Assembly: GCA_016946835.1 (NCBI GenBank)
Contig: JACVTC010000003.1
Location: 1,983,001 to 2,032,500, forward strand
Reading direction: 5' to 3'
DNA: 49,500 bases
From: Neocallimastix lanati (nom. inval.)
Taxonomy: Eukaryota > Neocallimastigomycota > Neocallimastigomycetes > Neocallimastigales > Neocallimastigaceae
The position numbers and the translations under genes were made by a program. Shown here piece after piece: positions 1 through 11,270 of this stretch; position 1 is the stretch's first letter, and every line of letters starts with the position of its first letter. Under the pieces are notes generated by a model that saw only the letters and a program-made list of their open reading frames with translations, searched no databases and was not told the origin of the DNA.

Positions 1-1
1 A

Positions 2-3000
2 TAATGATTTAAACTTTTGATATAATTCAAGGTTTTTCTTTTCTATTTCCATATATTCCAATTTTTTCTTATATGAGGCTACAATTTCTTTATGAGAAGG
101 TAATGTGGAATCAAAATTATCATAAGATTCTTTTTCAATATAGAAGACGGCTTCTTCTGGTAAATCTTTCTTTTGAGCACATTCATAGAACTGAATGACT
201 TTTTCTAAATATTTTAATTCATAATCAATGACTTCTTGGAAATAACTTGTGGTACCATTTAACTTTATCGTAATATATACACTTCGTCCATGATCATCTT
301 CTTCTAATAAATCCATTTTATAAGGGTTCATTAAAAAATCATCATAGATACTAATAAAATCACGGAAGCATGAAAGCTGAAAAGCTGTTTGATGATAATT
401 ATTCTTAATATATATATTAGCCCCTTCTTGAATTAATGTTTTGGCGATATCAAGAGAGCTATTAGAACAAGCAATTATTAATGGATTATACTTTCTTAAA
501 TTGCATTTATTAATATCTATTTTATCAGATGTTAATAATATTTCTACAATACTTTGATTATTCCGATTACAAGCTAAAGTTAAAGCCGTATTACCTTCTG
601 AATCTTGCATATTTGGATCTGCATCATATTGAAGAAGTAACTTAGTAACTTCTTCAAATTTATCTTTACAGGCTATCATTAAAGGTGACAAACAATATTG
701 ACAAAGAATATTTGGATTAGCACCGTGCTTCAAAAGAGACTCCATAAGTTCAATACTTTCGTGTCGATCATAAGAAAAAGTAGCAACATATAAAGCGGTA
801 TTACCACATTCACAAATTAAATTAGGATCGGCTCCATGATCTAAAAGATAGAGAGCAATGTCAGCATGACCTGTTTGACAAGCAATAATTAAAGGTGTAT
901 CGCCATTTGTCTCTCTGACATTAATATTAATAGATGGGAAAATTTCGAGTAAGGCTTTAACTTCATTCATTTTACCAAAAATACATGCTTGTAAATAAGT
1001 ACGATCTAATTCTTCTTGTGTAAATTTTTTCTGAAGACTTTCAGTATCTATATCCATATAGTTTTCTGGATTTGATTCAAGTATAGGATTTATTTCTTCC
1101 ATTACTCGATTATATATATCATAAGTAGCAATAAATGCTGTTGTATCTGGACATCTATTTTGATAATCATTTCTATCCTTATAAGCCATAATAAGGTTTT
1201 CATAAATTTCTTCTTTGTCTATTTTATTAGAATTTTTTAAAATATATAAAATAGAATTACCATAAGTATCTTTACTATATAAATTAGCACCTTTACTAAT
1301 TAGATATTGAATTAATTTACTATTTTTTTTTTCTAATTCAATTATTAACTGATTAAGAGGATGAACACCATTTATAGTTTCGTAATTAACATTAGCTCCT
1401 CCTTTTATTAATACATCAACCATTTTCATGTTATTATCAATACATGCTTGTATAAATGGTGTTATACTAGAAGCTTGAACATTAGGATTAGCTCCATTTT
1501 TTAGTAGAAGTTCCACATGCTCTATTATTTCTGACTTACAAGCTTCATAAAGTGGGTAAACATCCATAGAGTTTGGACGATTAACATCAACCCCATTATC
1601 TATAAAAAATTGAATTAATTCTTCATTACCATATTCACCACAAGCAATATGAAATGCAGTATAACATACATATCTTTTAGCTGTTCTTTCGGTATAAATA
1701 TTTACATTATGATCGAATAATAATTGTAATAATTCTTTATTTTTATAGTAAGTAGCATAAAATAAAGGAAAATCACCACTATTGGTTTTAGCGTCTATAT
1801 TGACTGGTTTATTTTGATCGAGAATTAATTTTGCTAATTCAAAATCATTTTTTTTACAAGCTATAATAAAAGGAGTAAACCCATAACTATTAGGAACGTC
1901 AATATTTATATTTTCTAACGATAGGAGTTTTTTAATAATATCCTTTTTTTGCAATATACAACATTGATGAAGTGCACTATCACCGGAGTAATTAATATAA
2001 TTAATATCTATATCATGAGTCAAAAGGTAATTTATAATATGAATATTTTCATTAATACATGCCATACTAAAGCATTGATTACCAATAGCATTTTGAACTT
2101 TAACATCAGCACCATGAGCACATAATGCTTTTAAAGTTTCTAATTTATCATTAATAGAAGCAATATGAACAGGATAATGCCCCTTATTATTAATACATTT
2201 TATATTAGAATGATATTTAATTAAAAGATTAATTAATTCTGCGTTGTCATTTAAACATGAAATAGTGAGTTCAGTGTCCCCATTTTTATTTTTATGATTT
2301 ACTTCTACTTTTCCTGTTTCTAATAAAAGCTTAGCTATTCTTGAATCACCATTGTAACATGCATAAAATAGTGGTCTATTTTCACCAATATTATCTTTGT
2401 TAATATCAGCTTTATAAGTTAGTAGTGTAGAAACAATATTATAGTAACCATCTTTACATGCATACATTAATGGTGTATTAAGCTTTTCATCAGTAGTATC
2501 AACGGTTATTTTGGAGTAACCATTATCAATAAGTCGTGATAATTCCTCTTTTTTCATTCCTATCTTATTTTTACCCAAAGTAATGAGATTAATAATTAAA
2601 CTATTACTATATATTATTTGTTTCAATAAATACTCTATTAACATATCATTATTATTTTTTGTTAAATACAATAAAATAGTATTTTTATTATTATCTTTTA
2701 TATCAAGATTAGCATTATATTCTATAAATTTTGATAAATAATACTTATTCATTATATCATTTTTTATCAAATATAACAATGGGGTCTCTTTAGCATAATT
2801 TAAATGATTTGGATCAGCACCCTTTTTTAAAAGTAAATTAAATACTTCTTTATTATTTAATATCACTGCTTCTGTAAGTGGCGAACCTCCATTTAACTCA
2901 TGGAAATTAATATCAATATTATATTGTAAAAGATGTTGAATTAATTTGATAGATTTACCATTTCTAATTGCATACATTATTGGATTATTTTCATTTTTAA

Positions 3001-3379
3001 AAAAATTTAAATTTATACTTTCTTTTTCTAAAAAATGTTTTAACGCTTCAATATCATTTTTATTTAATATTTCAATGAGATTTTTATTTAGTTCTACTTC
3101 AATTTTTATCATTTCAATATCTGTTTTAGTTATATGCTTTTTATTTTGAATTTGTGAATAGTTTTTAATTAAAGCATGAATTTTTGGTAGAGAAAGTTCT
3201 TCTTGTATAGCCTTTAACAAAGGATTTTTATTTATACTGATACTGGCAATGTCAATTTTTCTTTTTCTAAAGAAATTTCGTATTGAATTTGGTGATTGTT
3301 CCAAAATATGTTCTAATTTATTATATATAATTTCGAGTGTTTCATTTTCTCGACTAATATTTTGTTGAATTTGTTGCAT
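2..3379 (-). CDS. Giant ankyrin-repeat protein (5' part; 3' end outside window)
   Basis: One uninterrupted frame of 1126 codons starts at the ATG at 3379 and runs off the left edge without a stop, so the C-terminus is missing. Residues 1 to about 110 are charged and not clearly repetitive. After that come more than 20 ankyrin repeats of about 33 residues, with typical cores such as NTPLMYACKDGYYNIV, GDTPLIIACQTGHADIA and GNTALYVATF. The last 100 or so visible residues leave the repeat pattern and become Lys/Glu-rich and probably coiled-coil. No intron is visible, in contrast to the other genes here. Ankyrin arrays bind proteins; no enzymatic domain is seen, so partner and compartment are unknown. 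The start is the first ATG of the frame (MQQIQQN), preceded by an AT-rich leader. Large intronless ankyrin genes are common in gut fungi and amoebae. The repeat call is firm; the role is unknown. Confidence 0.9.
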   Translation of the reverse strand, partial: MQQIQQNISRENETLEIIYNKLEHILEQSPNSIRNFFRKRKIDIASISINKNPLLKAIQEELSLPKIHALIKNYSQIQNKKHITKTDIEMIKIEVELNKNLIEILNKNDIEALKHFLEKESINLNFFKNENNPIMYAIRNGKSIKLIQHLLQYNIDINFHELNGGSPLTEAVILNNKEVFNLLLKKGADPNHLNYAKETPLLYLIKNDIMNKYYLSKFIEYNANLDIKDNNKNTILLYLTKNNNDMLIEYLLKQIIYSNSLIINLITLGKNKIGMKKEELSRLIDNGYSKITVDTTDEKLNTPLMYACKDGYYNIVSTLLTYKADINKDNIGENRPLFYACYNGDSRIAKLLLETGKVEVNHKNKNGDTELTISCLNDNAELINLLIKYHSNIKCINNKGHYPVHIASINDKLETLKALCAHGADVKVQNAIGNQCFSMACINENIHIINYLLTHDIDINYINYSGDSALHQCCILQKKDIIKKLLSLENINIDVPNSYGFTPFIIACKKNDFELAKLILDQNKPVNIDAKTNSGDFPLFYATYYKNKELLQLLFDHNVNIYTERTAKRYVCYTAFHIACGEYGNEELIQFFIDNGVDVNRPNSMDVYPLYEACKSEIIEHVELLLKNGANPNVQASSITPFIQACIDNNMKMVDVLIKGGANVNYETINGVHPLNQLIIELEKKNSKLIQYLISKGANLYSKDTYGNSILYILKNSNKIDKEEIYENLIMAYKDRNDYQNRCPDTTAFIATYDIYNRVMEEINPILESNPENYMDIDTESLQKKFTQEELDRTYLQACIFGKMNEVKALLEIFPSININVRETNGDTPLIIACQTGHADIALYLLDHGADPNLICECGNTALYVATFSYDRHESIELMESLLKHGANPNILCQYCLSPLMIACKDKFEEVTKLLLQYDADPNMQDSEGNTALTLACNRNNQSIVEILLTSDKIDINKCNLRKYNPLIIACSNSSLDIAKTLIQEGANIYIKNNYHQTAFQLSCFRDFISIYDDFLMNPYKMDLLEEDDHGRSVYITIKLNGTTSYFQEVIDYELKYLEKVIQFYECAQKKDLPEEAVFYIEKESYDNFDSTLPSHKEIVASYKKKLEYMEIEKKNLELYQKFKSL

Positions 3380-3692
3380 AATTTAAATATTCTTTTGTTA
3401 AATAAATTTAACTAATTTTACTATTTTTATGATTATTATTTTATTAAAGTGATTATAAAAATTCAATTAATTAAATTATTTTAAAAATTCTTTTTAATTA
3501 ATTTTCCTTTATAAAAAATTTTTTTGAGAAGTAAATAAACTAATATTTTTCTCAAATAAAATATTATTAATTAACATATAAATTAATTTTTAATATTTGA
3601 AATATAATAATATTAGTAATATAATTAAAGAATTTTAATTTTATTTTATGTCTATTAAAAAAACTTTGTTATTAAATAAATAAATAAATATA

Positions 3693-3752
<60 letters not shown>

Positions 3753-3970
3753 AATGAACTATATTAAAATATATTACATTATTTATATAATGAATATGTG
3801 AATTGAAATATTATAGAATATAGTTATATATGATTAGTTAAATATAAATTAGTAGTACGAGGATACCGTTGAATATATCCAATAAATAATAAGAAAATAA
3901 TTAATAATATGGTAAATGGAATAAATGAGAATAATATATATAAATCATTTTTAACTATTATATAGTTTTC
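3380..3970. other. AT-rich intergenic stretch with an AAAT microsatellite
   Basis: This is the presumed promoter side of the ankyrin gene. It is nearly pure A/T. From about 3673 to 3752 it is an (AAAT)n tetranucleotide array with one interruption. No coding pattern, tRNA or other RNA gene was seen. Confidence 0.6.
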
Positions 3971-3977
3971 AAAACAT

Positions 3978-4195
3978 TTAGCATACTAACATATTTTTTG
4001 AATTGTAGTGACCATTTTTATTATAGTAATTTTTATTAAAATTACTATTTAAGTTATTATGTAAATTGTAATTATTGTTAATATTTTGATAATTTTTTAT
4101 CATTTTTAAGTTATAAAAGTCTGGGTTATATAATTTATTAAAAAATTCAGGTTCAACTTCCATCTTATCTTTGTCTGCATTACTATTTAAATTTA
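3978..4195 (-). pseudogene. Asn-rich coding relic, possibly retrotransposon gag
   Basis: An open minus-strand frame of about 70 codons encodes an Asn/Tyr/Lys-rich peptide. It contains YYNKNGHYNSKN, which resembles a CCHC zinc knuckle (C-x2-C-x4-H-x4-C) whose cysteines have been lost. It lies just upstream of other decayed transposon sequence but on the opposite strand. The gag reading is weak, and the frame may be chance low-complexity sequence. Confidence 0.25.
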
Positions 4196-4335
4196 ATTTT
4201 TGAAATTAATTTTTAACATCGTTTAATTGATAATTAAAATGTTCATAATTGTACATACTATACTTATTAAGTTATTATGCAACGAAGTATTCAATTAATA
4301 AATTAGAATCATTAGTCTAATGGTTAGTTACTGAA

Positions 4336-4890
4336 TAAAATAGAATTAAGTACTGATTCTGATAGCAATAATGAAGTAATAATAGAAATAATGCTGTTAA
4401 TAATAATAATAGTACTGATAGTGAAAATAGGAATATTAATATTAGTGATAGTGAAAATAATAATATCATTACTAATAATGTTGTGAATATGTCAATTGGT
4501 GAAAATCATGTTAATATTAGTAATTTTCTGAATAATGTGTGTGAAAATATATATATAGTTTGGTACCAATTATGTAATTTCTTTCTTAGTAGAAGAGATG
4601 CCGATATTATTGATTTAAATTATAATAAGGAATGGGATGTTTTATTTAATAATTAAATCATTTCTGGTGATTATTCTAAAACGTCATTCTTGGTATGATA
4701 TGCGGCTCTCTTTAGAGAAATTATACCTAGGGCTAGTATTCGACAAGGATTGCTATTCCGACTGTATTAGCTCAAACTAACTAGGAAGGTCAACCCTGAA
4801 AATGAGGTAAGACAGGCCAGCAGGGCCAATGCCTCTAAAGGAGAAAACCATAATTTCTTTCAGATTGTCAATTCAAACCCTAATCTGGAA
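4336..4890 (+). pseudogene. Decayed coding segment, probably transposon-derived
   Basis: The stretch has much higher GC and normal-looking codons compared with its surroundings. From about 4430 one plus-strand frame stays readable to a TAA near 4890, broken only by three in-frame stops (TAA, TGA and TAG). It includes WYQLCNFFLSRRDADIIDL near 4560 and NPENEVRQASRANASKGEN near 4790. The start is Asp/Ser/Asn-rich, with a frameshift near 4390. I do not recognise the family. The position about 1 kb 5' of a dead copia reverse transcriptase on the same strand suggests a gag-like or other transposon protein, but that is inference. Confidence 0.45.
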
Positions 4891-5229
4891 TAAGAATTCC
4901 TATAAACAAAAATCTTATAATCTGGAGGAGAGGTTAATTGGTTATGAATTTTTTTCTGAATTTATTTATATACTTTATTTTTGAATATTACTTTTATTTT
5001 CATTACTATTTAAAATATTATTATGCTCAAATTGGATAAATAATATTTATTTTTTTTTTTTATTAATTGAGTGTTTTTTAAAAAAAAAAATTCATGTAAT
5101 TAATAAATGAACAAATAAATTAAATTAAAGTTCTCAATAATTGTACTATAAAAAAAAAACAAAAAAAAAAAAACAAAACTTAGATTTTGGTTATAAAAAT
5201 AAAGTGTCATTTATATATATATTCTTAAA

Positions 5230-5544
5230 GTGAACAATGATAATAAAAACGACAAATCACAAAAATTAAATAAACAAAGCAATAATAATATAAATAATTC
5301 CAATATAAATTATGATAATTTTAATAAAAATTTTTCTGAAACTAATATTAAAAATAATATATCTAGAAATACTAGTGATAATGTACAGTCAAATATAAAT
5401 TTTAAAAATTATAACTATTATAATAATCATCCTTCTAATTATTATTTTGATAGAACAAAAACTATTTCATCTTTTATTTACAATTTCATTTTTAATAAAA
5501 GAAGAAGTATTAAAGAATACATATTGATAACTAAAATTTTCTAA
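5230..5544 (+). pseudogene. Asn-rich open frame within the transposon relic
   Basis: An open frame of 104 codons without an ATG start (it opens at GTG) encodes an Asn/Lys/Ser-rich peptide ending at the TAA at 5544. It sits between the decayed segment at 4.3-4.9 kb and the copia reverse transcriptase on the same strand, where a copia polyprotein would have its protease/integrase linker. No catalytic motif is visible. It may be leftover linker or chance low-complexity sequence, and is unlikely to be a functional gene. Confidence 0.25.
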
Positions 5545-5819
5545 CATAATTTCTTTTGATAGAATTAAATTATATTTCTCAAATAATAACTTTTCTTTTA
5601 AAAATAATGAAAATAATTATAATAATGGAAATATTGGTTATTTAAACTCAAATACTTTATATAAAATAAAGAAAAAAATATAATTACATAAAATATGGCT
5701 ATTTAATTTTAAAAAACATAACAATTTAATTCAAAAATTATTTCCTCATTTGATATAAATGCGCCACATTCATATTAACAAGCCATACTATATTTAGATT
5801 CTCAATTATGTATACTAGC

Positions 5820-7140
5820 CACGAAGGATGAGCTTATGATTTTATAATGACATTTGCTTATCACTTACCCGAAGGAAAGAAAGTTAACTCTTCTAGATGA
5901 ATTTTTACTAATAAATCTGATGGTCTCAGTAATGTTATTAAACATAAAGTCATATTTGTTGCAAAAGGTTTTTCTCAAAAATTTGGAATTGAACTTATTA
6001 TTTCTTAATATTGACTATCTGAAACTTTATATTGCTCTTGCTGCCGAATTTAAATGATCTATCGTACAACTTGATATCAAAGCTGCATTTTTCAGTAAGA
6101 ACTTGGATAAATATATATATGTCACAGTTCCCCTAGAAGATCCTAACTTTAGGAGGGGTACAAAACAATTTCAAAATTTTTAATATATCAAGGTTTAAAG
6201 TAACCAAAATCTGAAAGTTATGTGTTTAAAAAGGTAATTAATAGCAGAGTGGTATGAATAATTGGTCTTTATGTAAATGATATGATTACAATTGGAGAAA
6301 AAGAAGAAATAATTTATTTTTTAATAAAATTAAAAAATAAATTTGGAATATCAAAATCTGGTTCAATTAATTTTTATTAAGAATTAAAGTAGAAAATAAA
6401 AATGACATTTATTCTAATTCATAAACTCGGTTTATTGATAATTCTTTAAAAACATTTAAAATTAATAATAAAAGAATATGAAGAACACTATGCGTTGGTG
6501 ACAATATAAAATCGGAAAATAATAATTCATTAGTCAGAAAAACCTATAAAAGTGCAATCAATATGCTTATATATTTATCTATACAATATAGTACTTTTAG
6601 TAAACTAAACTGCTAGAAATCCAGAAAACCCAACAATATTAGATTGGCATATATTTATTGCTATTTTATAATATTTAAAATGTACTAAATTAGATATGAC
6701 GGGACTGGTATTATCGTTGATTAAACTGATTAAGACTTTACAGGTGATATTATGAAACATTATATTAATAAAAAAAGTATAATATTTTGGAATTCTAAAA
6801 AATAATCAATAGTTACAATAACAACAATAAAAACAGAATATAAAAGTACATTATTATGAATTAAAAAAGTATTAAGAATCAAAAATATATTATATGAATT
6901 ATTTAGCCACTGGTAATAATACAAGTAAAATTTCAAAGGAAAATGGAATATTAAATCCAAAATTAATAATATATTTAAATTAAATATCATTTTAATAAAG
7001 AAAATATTGAGAAAATTTTAATTAAATAAAAATATATTCATTCAGAAATTATGCTAGCTGATGAATTTACAAAATATGTTAATGGAACTAAAATGACTAC
7101 CTTTACAAATCAAATTTTCATTACTATTGATTTGAGGAGT
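5820..7140 (+). mobile_element. Degenerate Ty1/copia retrotransposon (RT and RNase H relic)
   Basis: Across three plus-strand frames with many stops and frameshifts, copia polyprotein landmarks occur in the correct order. HLPEGKKVNSSR and NKSDGLSNVIKHK, then VAKGFSQKFGIE (about 5958), match the start of the copia reverse transcriptase. ALAAEF and QLDIKAAF (about 6069) follow, then YVNDM (about 6272), where copia normally has YVDDM. YKSAINMLIYLS (about 6550) is the post-RT connector. FTGDIMKHYINKKSIIFWNSKK with a following TEY-like block (about 6735-6840) is the RNase H core, and HSEIMLADEFTK (about 7039) is its end. A Trp codon in the first block is now TGA. The element cannot encode a working enzyme. 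Integrase and flanking LTRs were not identified. Confidence 0.85.
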
Positions 7141-7752
7141 ATAAAAGTATAAATTAATATTAATGAATAATTAAATAATGTATAATTAAATAATAATTAA
7201 AATAAATTACCTTTAATAATTATTACATCAAATTTTAGTTTAAAAAATACTAAAAATTAAAGCAAAACTAAAAAAAAAAAAAAAAAAGAAAAATAAAAAA
7301 ATAAAAAAAAAAAAAAATGTATCATACATAAATTACATTTAAAGTATATTATAGATAATTATAGATAACAATATATGGAATATTATCACAAATAAAATTT
7401 ATATTTGGATATGTACTTTTTCTTTACTATCTTTGTTAATTTTTACACCAATCAATTTATAATTTTGTTGAAAAAGTTAAGTTTAAGGCTGACCAAAATT
7501 TAAAAAGAATTTTTACAGTTTTTTGTATTTATAATATTACTTTATTTAATAATATTAATTGAAATAGTGCTTTTATTTTTACATATTTTTAAAAATTTAT
7601 ATTAATATTTAAATATATATATATATTTATTTAAAGATATAATAAAACATATATATATATATAAAATAAAAATAAAAATAAAAATAAAAATAAAAATAAA
7701 AATAAAAATAAATAAATTAAAGTACAAATAATAAAATAAATAAATAAATAAA
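7141..7752. other. AT-rich intergenic region upstream of the phosphatase gene
   Basis: It contains A-runs near 7270-7318 and an (AAATAA)n-like purine-rich tract (about 7664-7750) that abuts the phosphatase ATG and probably forms its 5' leader. No gene or RNA was seen. Confidence 0.5.
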
Positions 7753-8916
7753 ATGGTTTTTTTTGCATTTGATTTTGATGAAACTCTTACACAAAATGAT
7801 ACTTTAGATTTAATTATCAAATGTACAAAAGAAGTAGACCTAAATTCTTTAATTTGGAAACGTTTATCTCAAAGATATTGTAATTTAGTGACTTTTTCTA
7901 AAGCTGAATATTTTAAAAATCATAAAAATCCTTCCTTAGAAGACTATTGTGAATTCTGTAGAGTTAATGAAATGGACTCAATTGAAAATATAATAGAATC
8001 TAAATGTTACGACGAAATTACAAAAGACAGTCTTTTTAACATTGGAAAAACTGAAGTCAAATTCCATAATGAAGTACCTGAGTTTTTAAGTAAATTAATT
8101 GAAGAAAAAATCCCAGTAAATATTATTTCTGCTAATTTTTCAAATGACATTATTAAAGGTGCTTTATCAAATATCAAGAATAGTGAAGAGATTAATATTT
8201 ATAGTAATGATTTAGAATTTAATGAAAATAATATTTCCAATGGAAATATTATAACGAATTATATTGTAGCTAGTGATAAATTAAAATTATTTAATAATCT
8301 TAGCAAAGATATTAATAATAATGAAACAATTTATATCGGAGATGGTTTAACTGATATATTATGCATGTGTAAGTATATATATATTTAGTATTTATGATAA
8401 TTAAAATTATTAATATTTATCTAAATTATTATAATATTTACTATCATATATAATATATATTATATATTATAATAATTATTATTATAATAATTTTTATATT
8501 TATATTTATATTTATATTTATATTTATATTTATATTTATATTTATATTTATATTTATATTTATATTTATATTTATATTTATATTTATATTTATATTTATA
8601 TTTATATTTATATTTATATTTATATTTATATTTATATTTATATTTATATTAATATATTATTAAAAAATAATATATTATTTAATTTTAAATTATAGTAAAT
8701 GCCACTGTAGGTATTGTCTTTTCTCCAGGAAAAAGTTTTATCCAAGATTGTAAAGAATTTAATATATTATTAAAACCATTATCTACTTGGACAGAAGAAG
8801 ATTTAAAATTAGAAGATGAAGACGAAAATGAAGAAAGAACCAAATTACTCTTCTTCACATTAAACTGGAATGATATTATTAGTTGGTGGAATAATAATAA
8901 AAAAGTATTTTTATAA
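7753..8916 (+). CDS. HAD-superfamily phosphatase (phosphoserine phosphatase-like), two exons
   Basis: Exons 7753-8368 and 8696-8916 join across a GTAAGT donor and TATAG acceptor to give 278 residues. All four HAD motifs are present: motif I FDFDETLT with nucleophile Asp7 and acid/base Asp9; motif II Ser126 in NIISANFS; motif III Lys176 in ASDKLKLF; motif IV GDGLTD with Asp197 and Asp201, followed after the junction by NATVGIVFS. The region between motifs I and II is a helical C1-type cap. The layout fits the HAD-IB/MtnX-like branch of small soluble phosphatases; the substrate cannot be told from sequence. Splicing is supported because the unspliced frame stops at once, whereas the spliced one continues in the expected motif IV context. 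The C-terminus has an acidic tract (about residues 239-249) and ends NNNKKVFL. The start is the first ATG, directly before motif I. Confidence 0.88.
8494..8651. repeat. TTTATA hexanucleotide array inside the phosphatase intron
   Basis: About 26 almost perfect copies of the hexamer TTTATA fill half of the 327-bp intron of the HAD phosphatase gene. The array has no coding potential. It lies well clear of both splice sites. Confidence 0.9.
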
Positions 8917-9579
8917 AATATTTAATATAAATTCAGGAATAGAAGTTAAATTAATATAATGAAGATAAAAATAAAATAAAATATAATAAAATATAATAAA
9001 GTATAATAAAATAAAATAAAATAAAATAATATATATATATATATAAAAGATAATATGAATAATATAATTTTAAATAATATTAAAACATAAAAACAAAAAT
9101 AAAGTAAATTGTTATATCATATCTTTTTTTTTTTTTAACCATCTCTCTTAAGTTATTATAATTTAGGATTTTTCTTTACAAATATAAATTAATAAAAAAA
9201 CGAAAGTCATAAATCGATTTATCATTTCCCAACGTGGATTTAAATATATCGCGGCGGTTTATTTTTTGTTTTTGTAAATTGTCATATTATTTTATATATA
9301 AATGAATAAATTAAATAAAGCGTTTATCAAATAATATAGAAAGTTAAAAATAAAATAAAAAAAAAAATTTTTTTAAGAACATTTAAATAATTTTTTTTAT
9401 GTACTTTTAAGAATATTTAAAGAATATATATATATATATATTTGCAAAATATATTAATATTTTTAATTTTTAAATTATTTTTTACTTTTATTTTTATTTT
9501 GTTTTTTATATTGTTTTACTTTTATTAATGCTTTACTCTTTTATACTACTTCACCGTTATTTTATTTTATTTTATTTTA
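8917..9579. other. Intergenic region with a small CG-containing island
   Basis: Mostly A/T, including (AAAAT)n tracts just 3' of the phosphatase. The stretch at about 9201-9260 stands out: it contains CGAAAGTCATAAATCG and then ATCGCGGCGG, several CpGs in DNA that otherwise has almost none. No ORF or RNA gene was recognised in it. Confidence 0.5.
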
Positions 9580-9723
9580 TTCAATCTGTACTTTCATATT
9601 TAATATTCTACTATTTATTTTATTTTATTCAATCTGTACTTTCATATTTAATATTCTACTATTTATTTTATTTTATTCAATCTGTACTTTCATATTTAAT
9701 ATTCTACTATTTATTTTATTTTA
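9580..9723. repeat. 48-bp minisatellite, three tandem copies
   Basis: Three near-identical units begin at 9580, 9628 and 9676, each starting TTCAATCTGTACTTTCAT and ending in CTACTATTTATTTTATTTTA. Because 48 is a multiple of three, the array leaves a frame open, but the translation is only a repetitive hydrophobic peptide. A diverged array of the same motif in reverse orientation lies in intron 14 of the exportin gene (14992-15170). Confidence 0.9.
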
Positions 9724-9742
9724 CTTTATTTTAAATACTTAT

Positions 9743-11221
9743 TCATAATTCTTCATAATTTTTTGGAATTAACATATTAATATTATTAGCTCTACCTCTT
9801 GCGTCATTCATTTTCATTTGAATCTGTTTTCCTCTCAAAAAATAATTTAATAAATTATTTAATGTATGTATTCTATCCTTCATTTTTCTTTCTTCGATTT
9901 TTGTTTTTTCTTTATTAATTCTGTCATTTTTATTTTCTTGCTTATTGATTATTTCGCTATTATTTTTAATATTAAATTTAATATCCTTTTCTTTGGTTTT
10001 CCTTAATTTTTTTTTATCTAAAATTTCCAGATAACTAAATTTATTTTCAGATTCGTTTTAAGAATTATAGTCTAATACTTTAATATATTTTGTTATTTTC
10101 TAAATTTAATTTTTCATCCGTATTAACCAAATTTTTATGATTGTTTTCAATTTTATTTTCAATAAGTTTCTGGTTTTAAATTTCATAATTATTAAGGTTT
10201 GCTTTAGATATAATTTTATAATTATTAAGATTTGAAATTTTTAATTTATTCTTAAATTTGAAATTTCTATACAAATTTTAATTAATAAAACTTCTTTTCA
10301 CATTTTTGTTATAAAAATTTTTTTTTGTGATTTTTATACCCATTAACGTTATTTCTATTAATAATATCATTATTTTCATTATTTTCATTATTTTCATTAT
10401 TTTCATTATTTTCATTATTTTCATTATTTTCATTATTTTCATTATTTTCATTATTTTCATTATTTTCATTATTTTCATTATTTTCATTATTTTCATTATT
10501 TTCATTATTTTCATTATTTTCATTATTTTTATTATTTTTATTATTTTTATTATTTTTATTATTTTTATTATTTTTATTATATTTATTATTTTTATTATTT
10601 TTATTATAATCATGTAGAATTTTAGAATGACTTTCATTTGATATAGTTTTTATACTTTCTTCAATATTTGAATTTTGAGTATTTCCTTTGATTTTCAGAT
10701 AACTTTTGAGTGTAATTTATATAATTTTCATTAATATAATCTTACATTAATTTTACCTTCATTAATTTTATTTTCATTAATTATTTCGTTGTATATAAAA
10801 ACTTGGATTCCATATTTTTGTAATTTTCAATTAAAATACGAATTTCATCAGTTCTTCCTAATTTTTTTTTTTTTAAATAAATTATTGTTAAAAGATTCAG
10901 ATGTATTATTTGTTATATGTTCAATGCAGCTATAATTTTTTCTGTCTTCCTTCTTATAGCTACCTAAAAAGGTCTCTTCAAAATATTCCAAAAATTTCAA
11001 AATTTTATCATAATGTTGTTCATAACATATACTTTTAATTATATTATAAATATCAACAATAAACACTTGTCACTATATCTCATAAATAATTTTTCTTGGA
11101 ATGGTAATTGAAAAATTATTATATTAGAGTTTTTGAACACATAAAAATTCTCATCTCTTGCAGTTCTATAGTATTCTGATTCATCTGGAATTTCTTCAAA
11201 AGTTACTACATCTGAAGGTAG

Positions 11222-11270
<49 letters not shown>

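Noticed and set aside
7602-7820. Minus-strand Ile/Phe-rich frame overlapping the phosphatase start
   Set aside because: Low-complexity translation of the AAATAA-type leader plus antisense of the phosphatase; no domain.
10278-10637. Long Ile/Met/Lys frames on both strands over the 9-bp repeat
   Set aside because: They are translations of the tandem repeat in the wrong frames; only the NNE/NNK frame agrees with neighbouring relic coding sequence.
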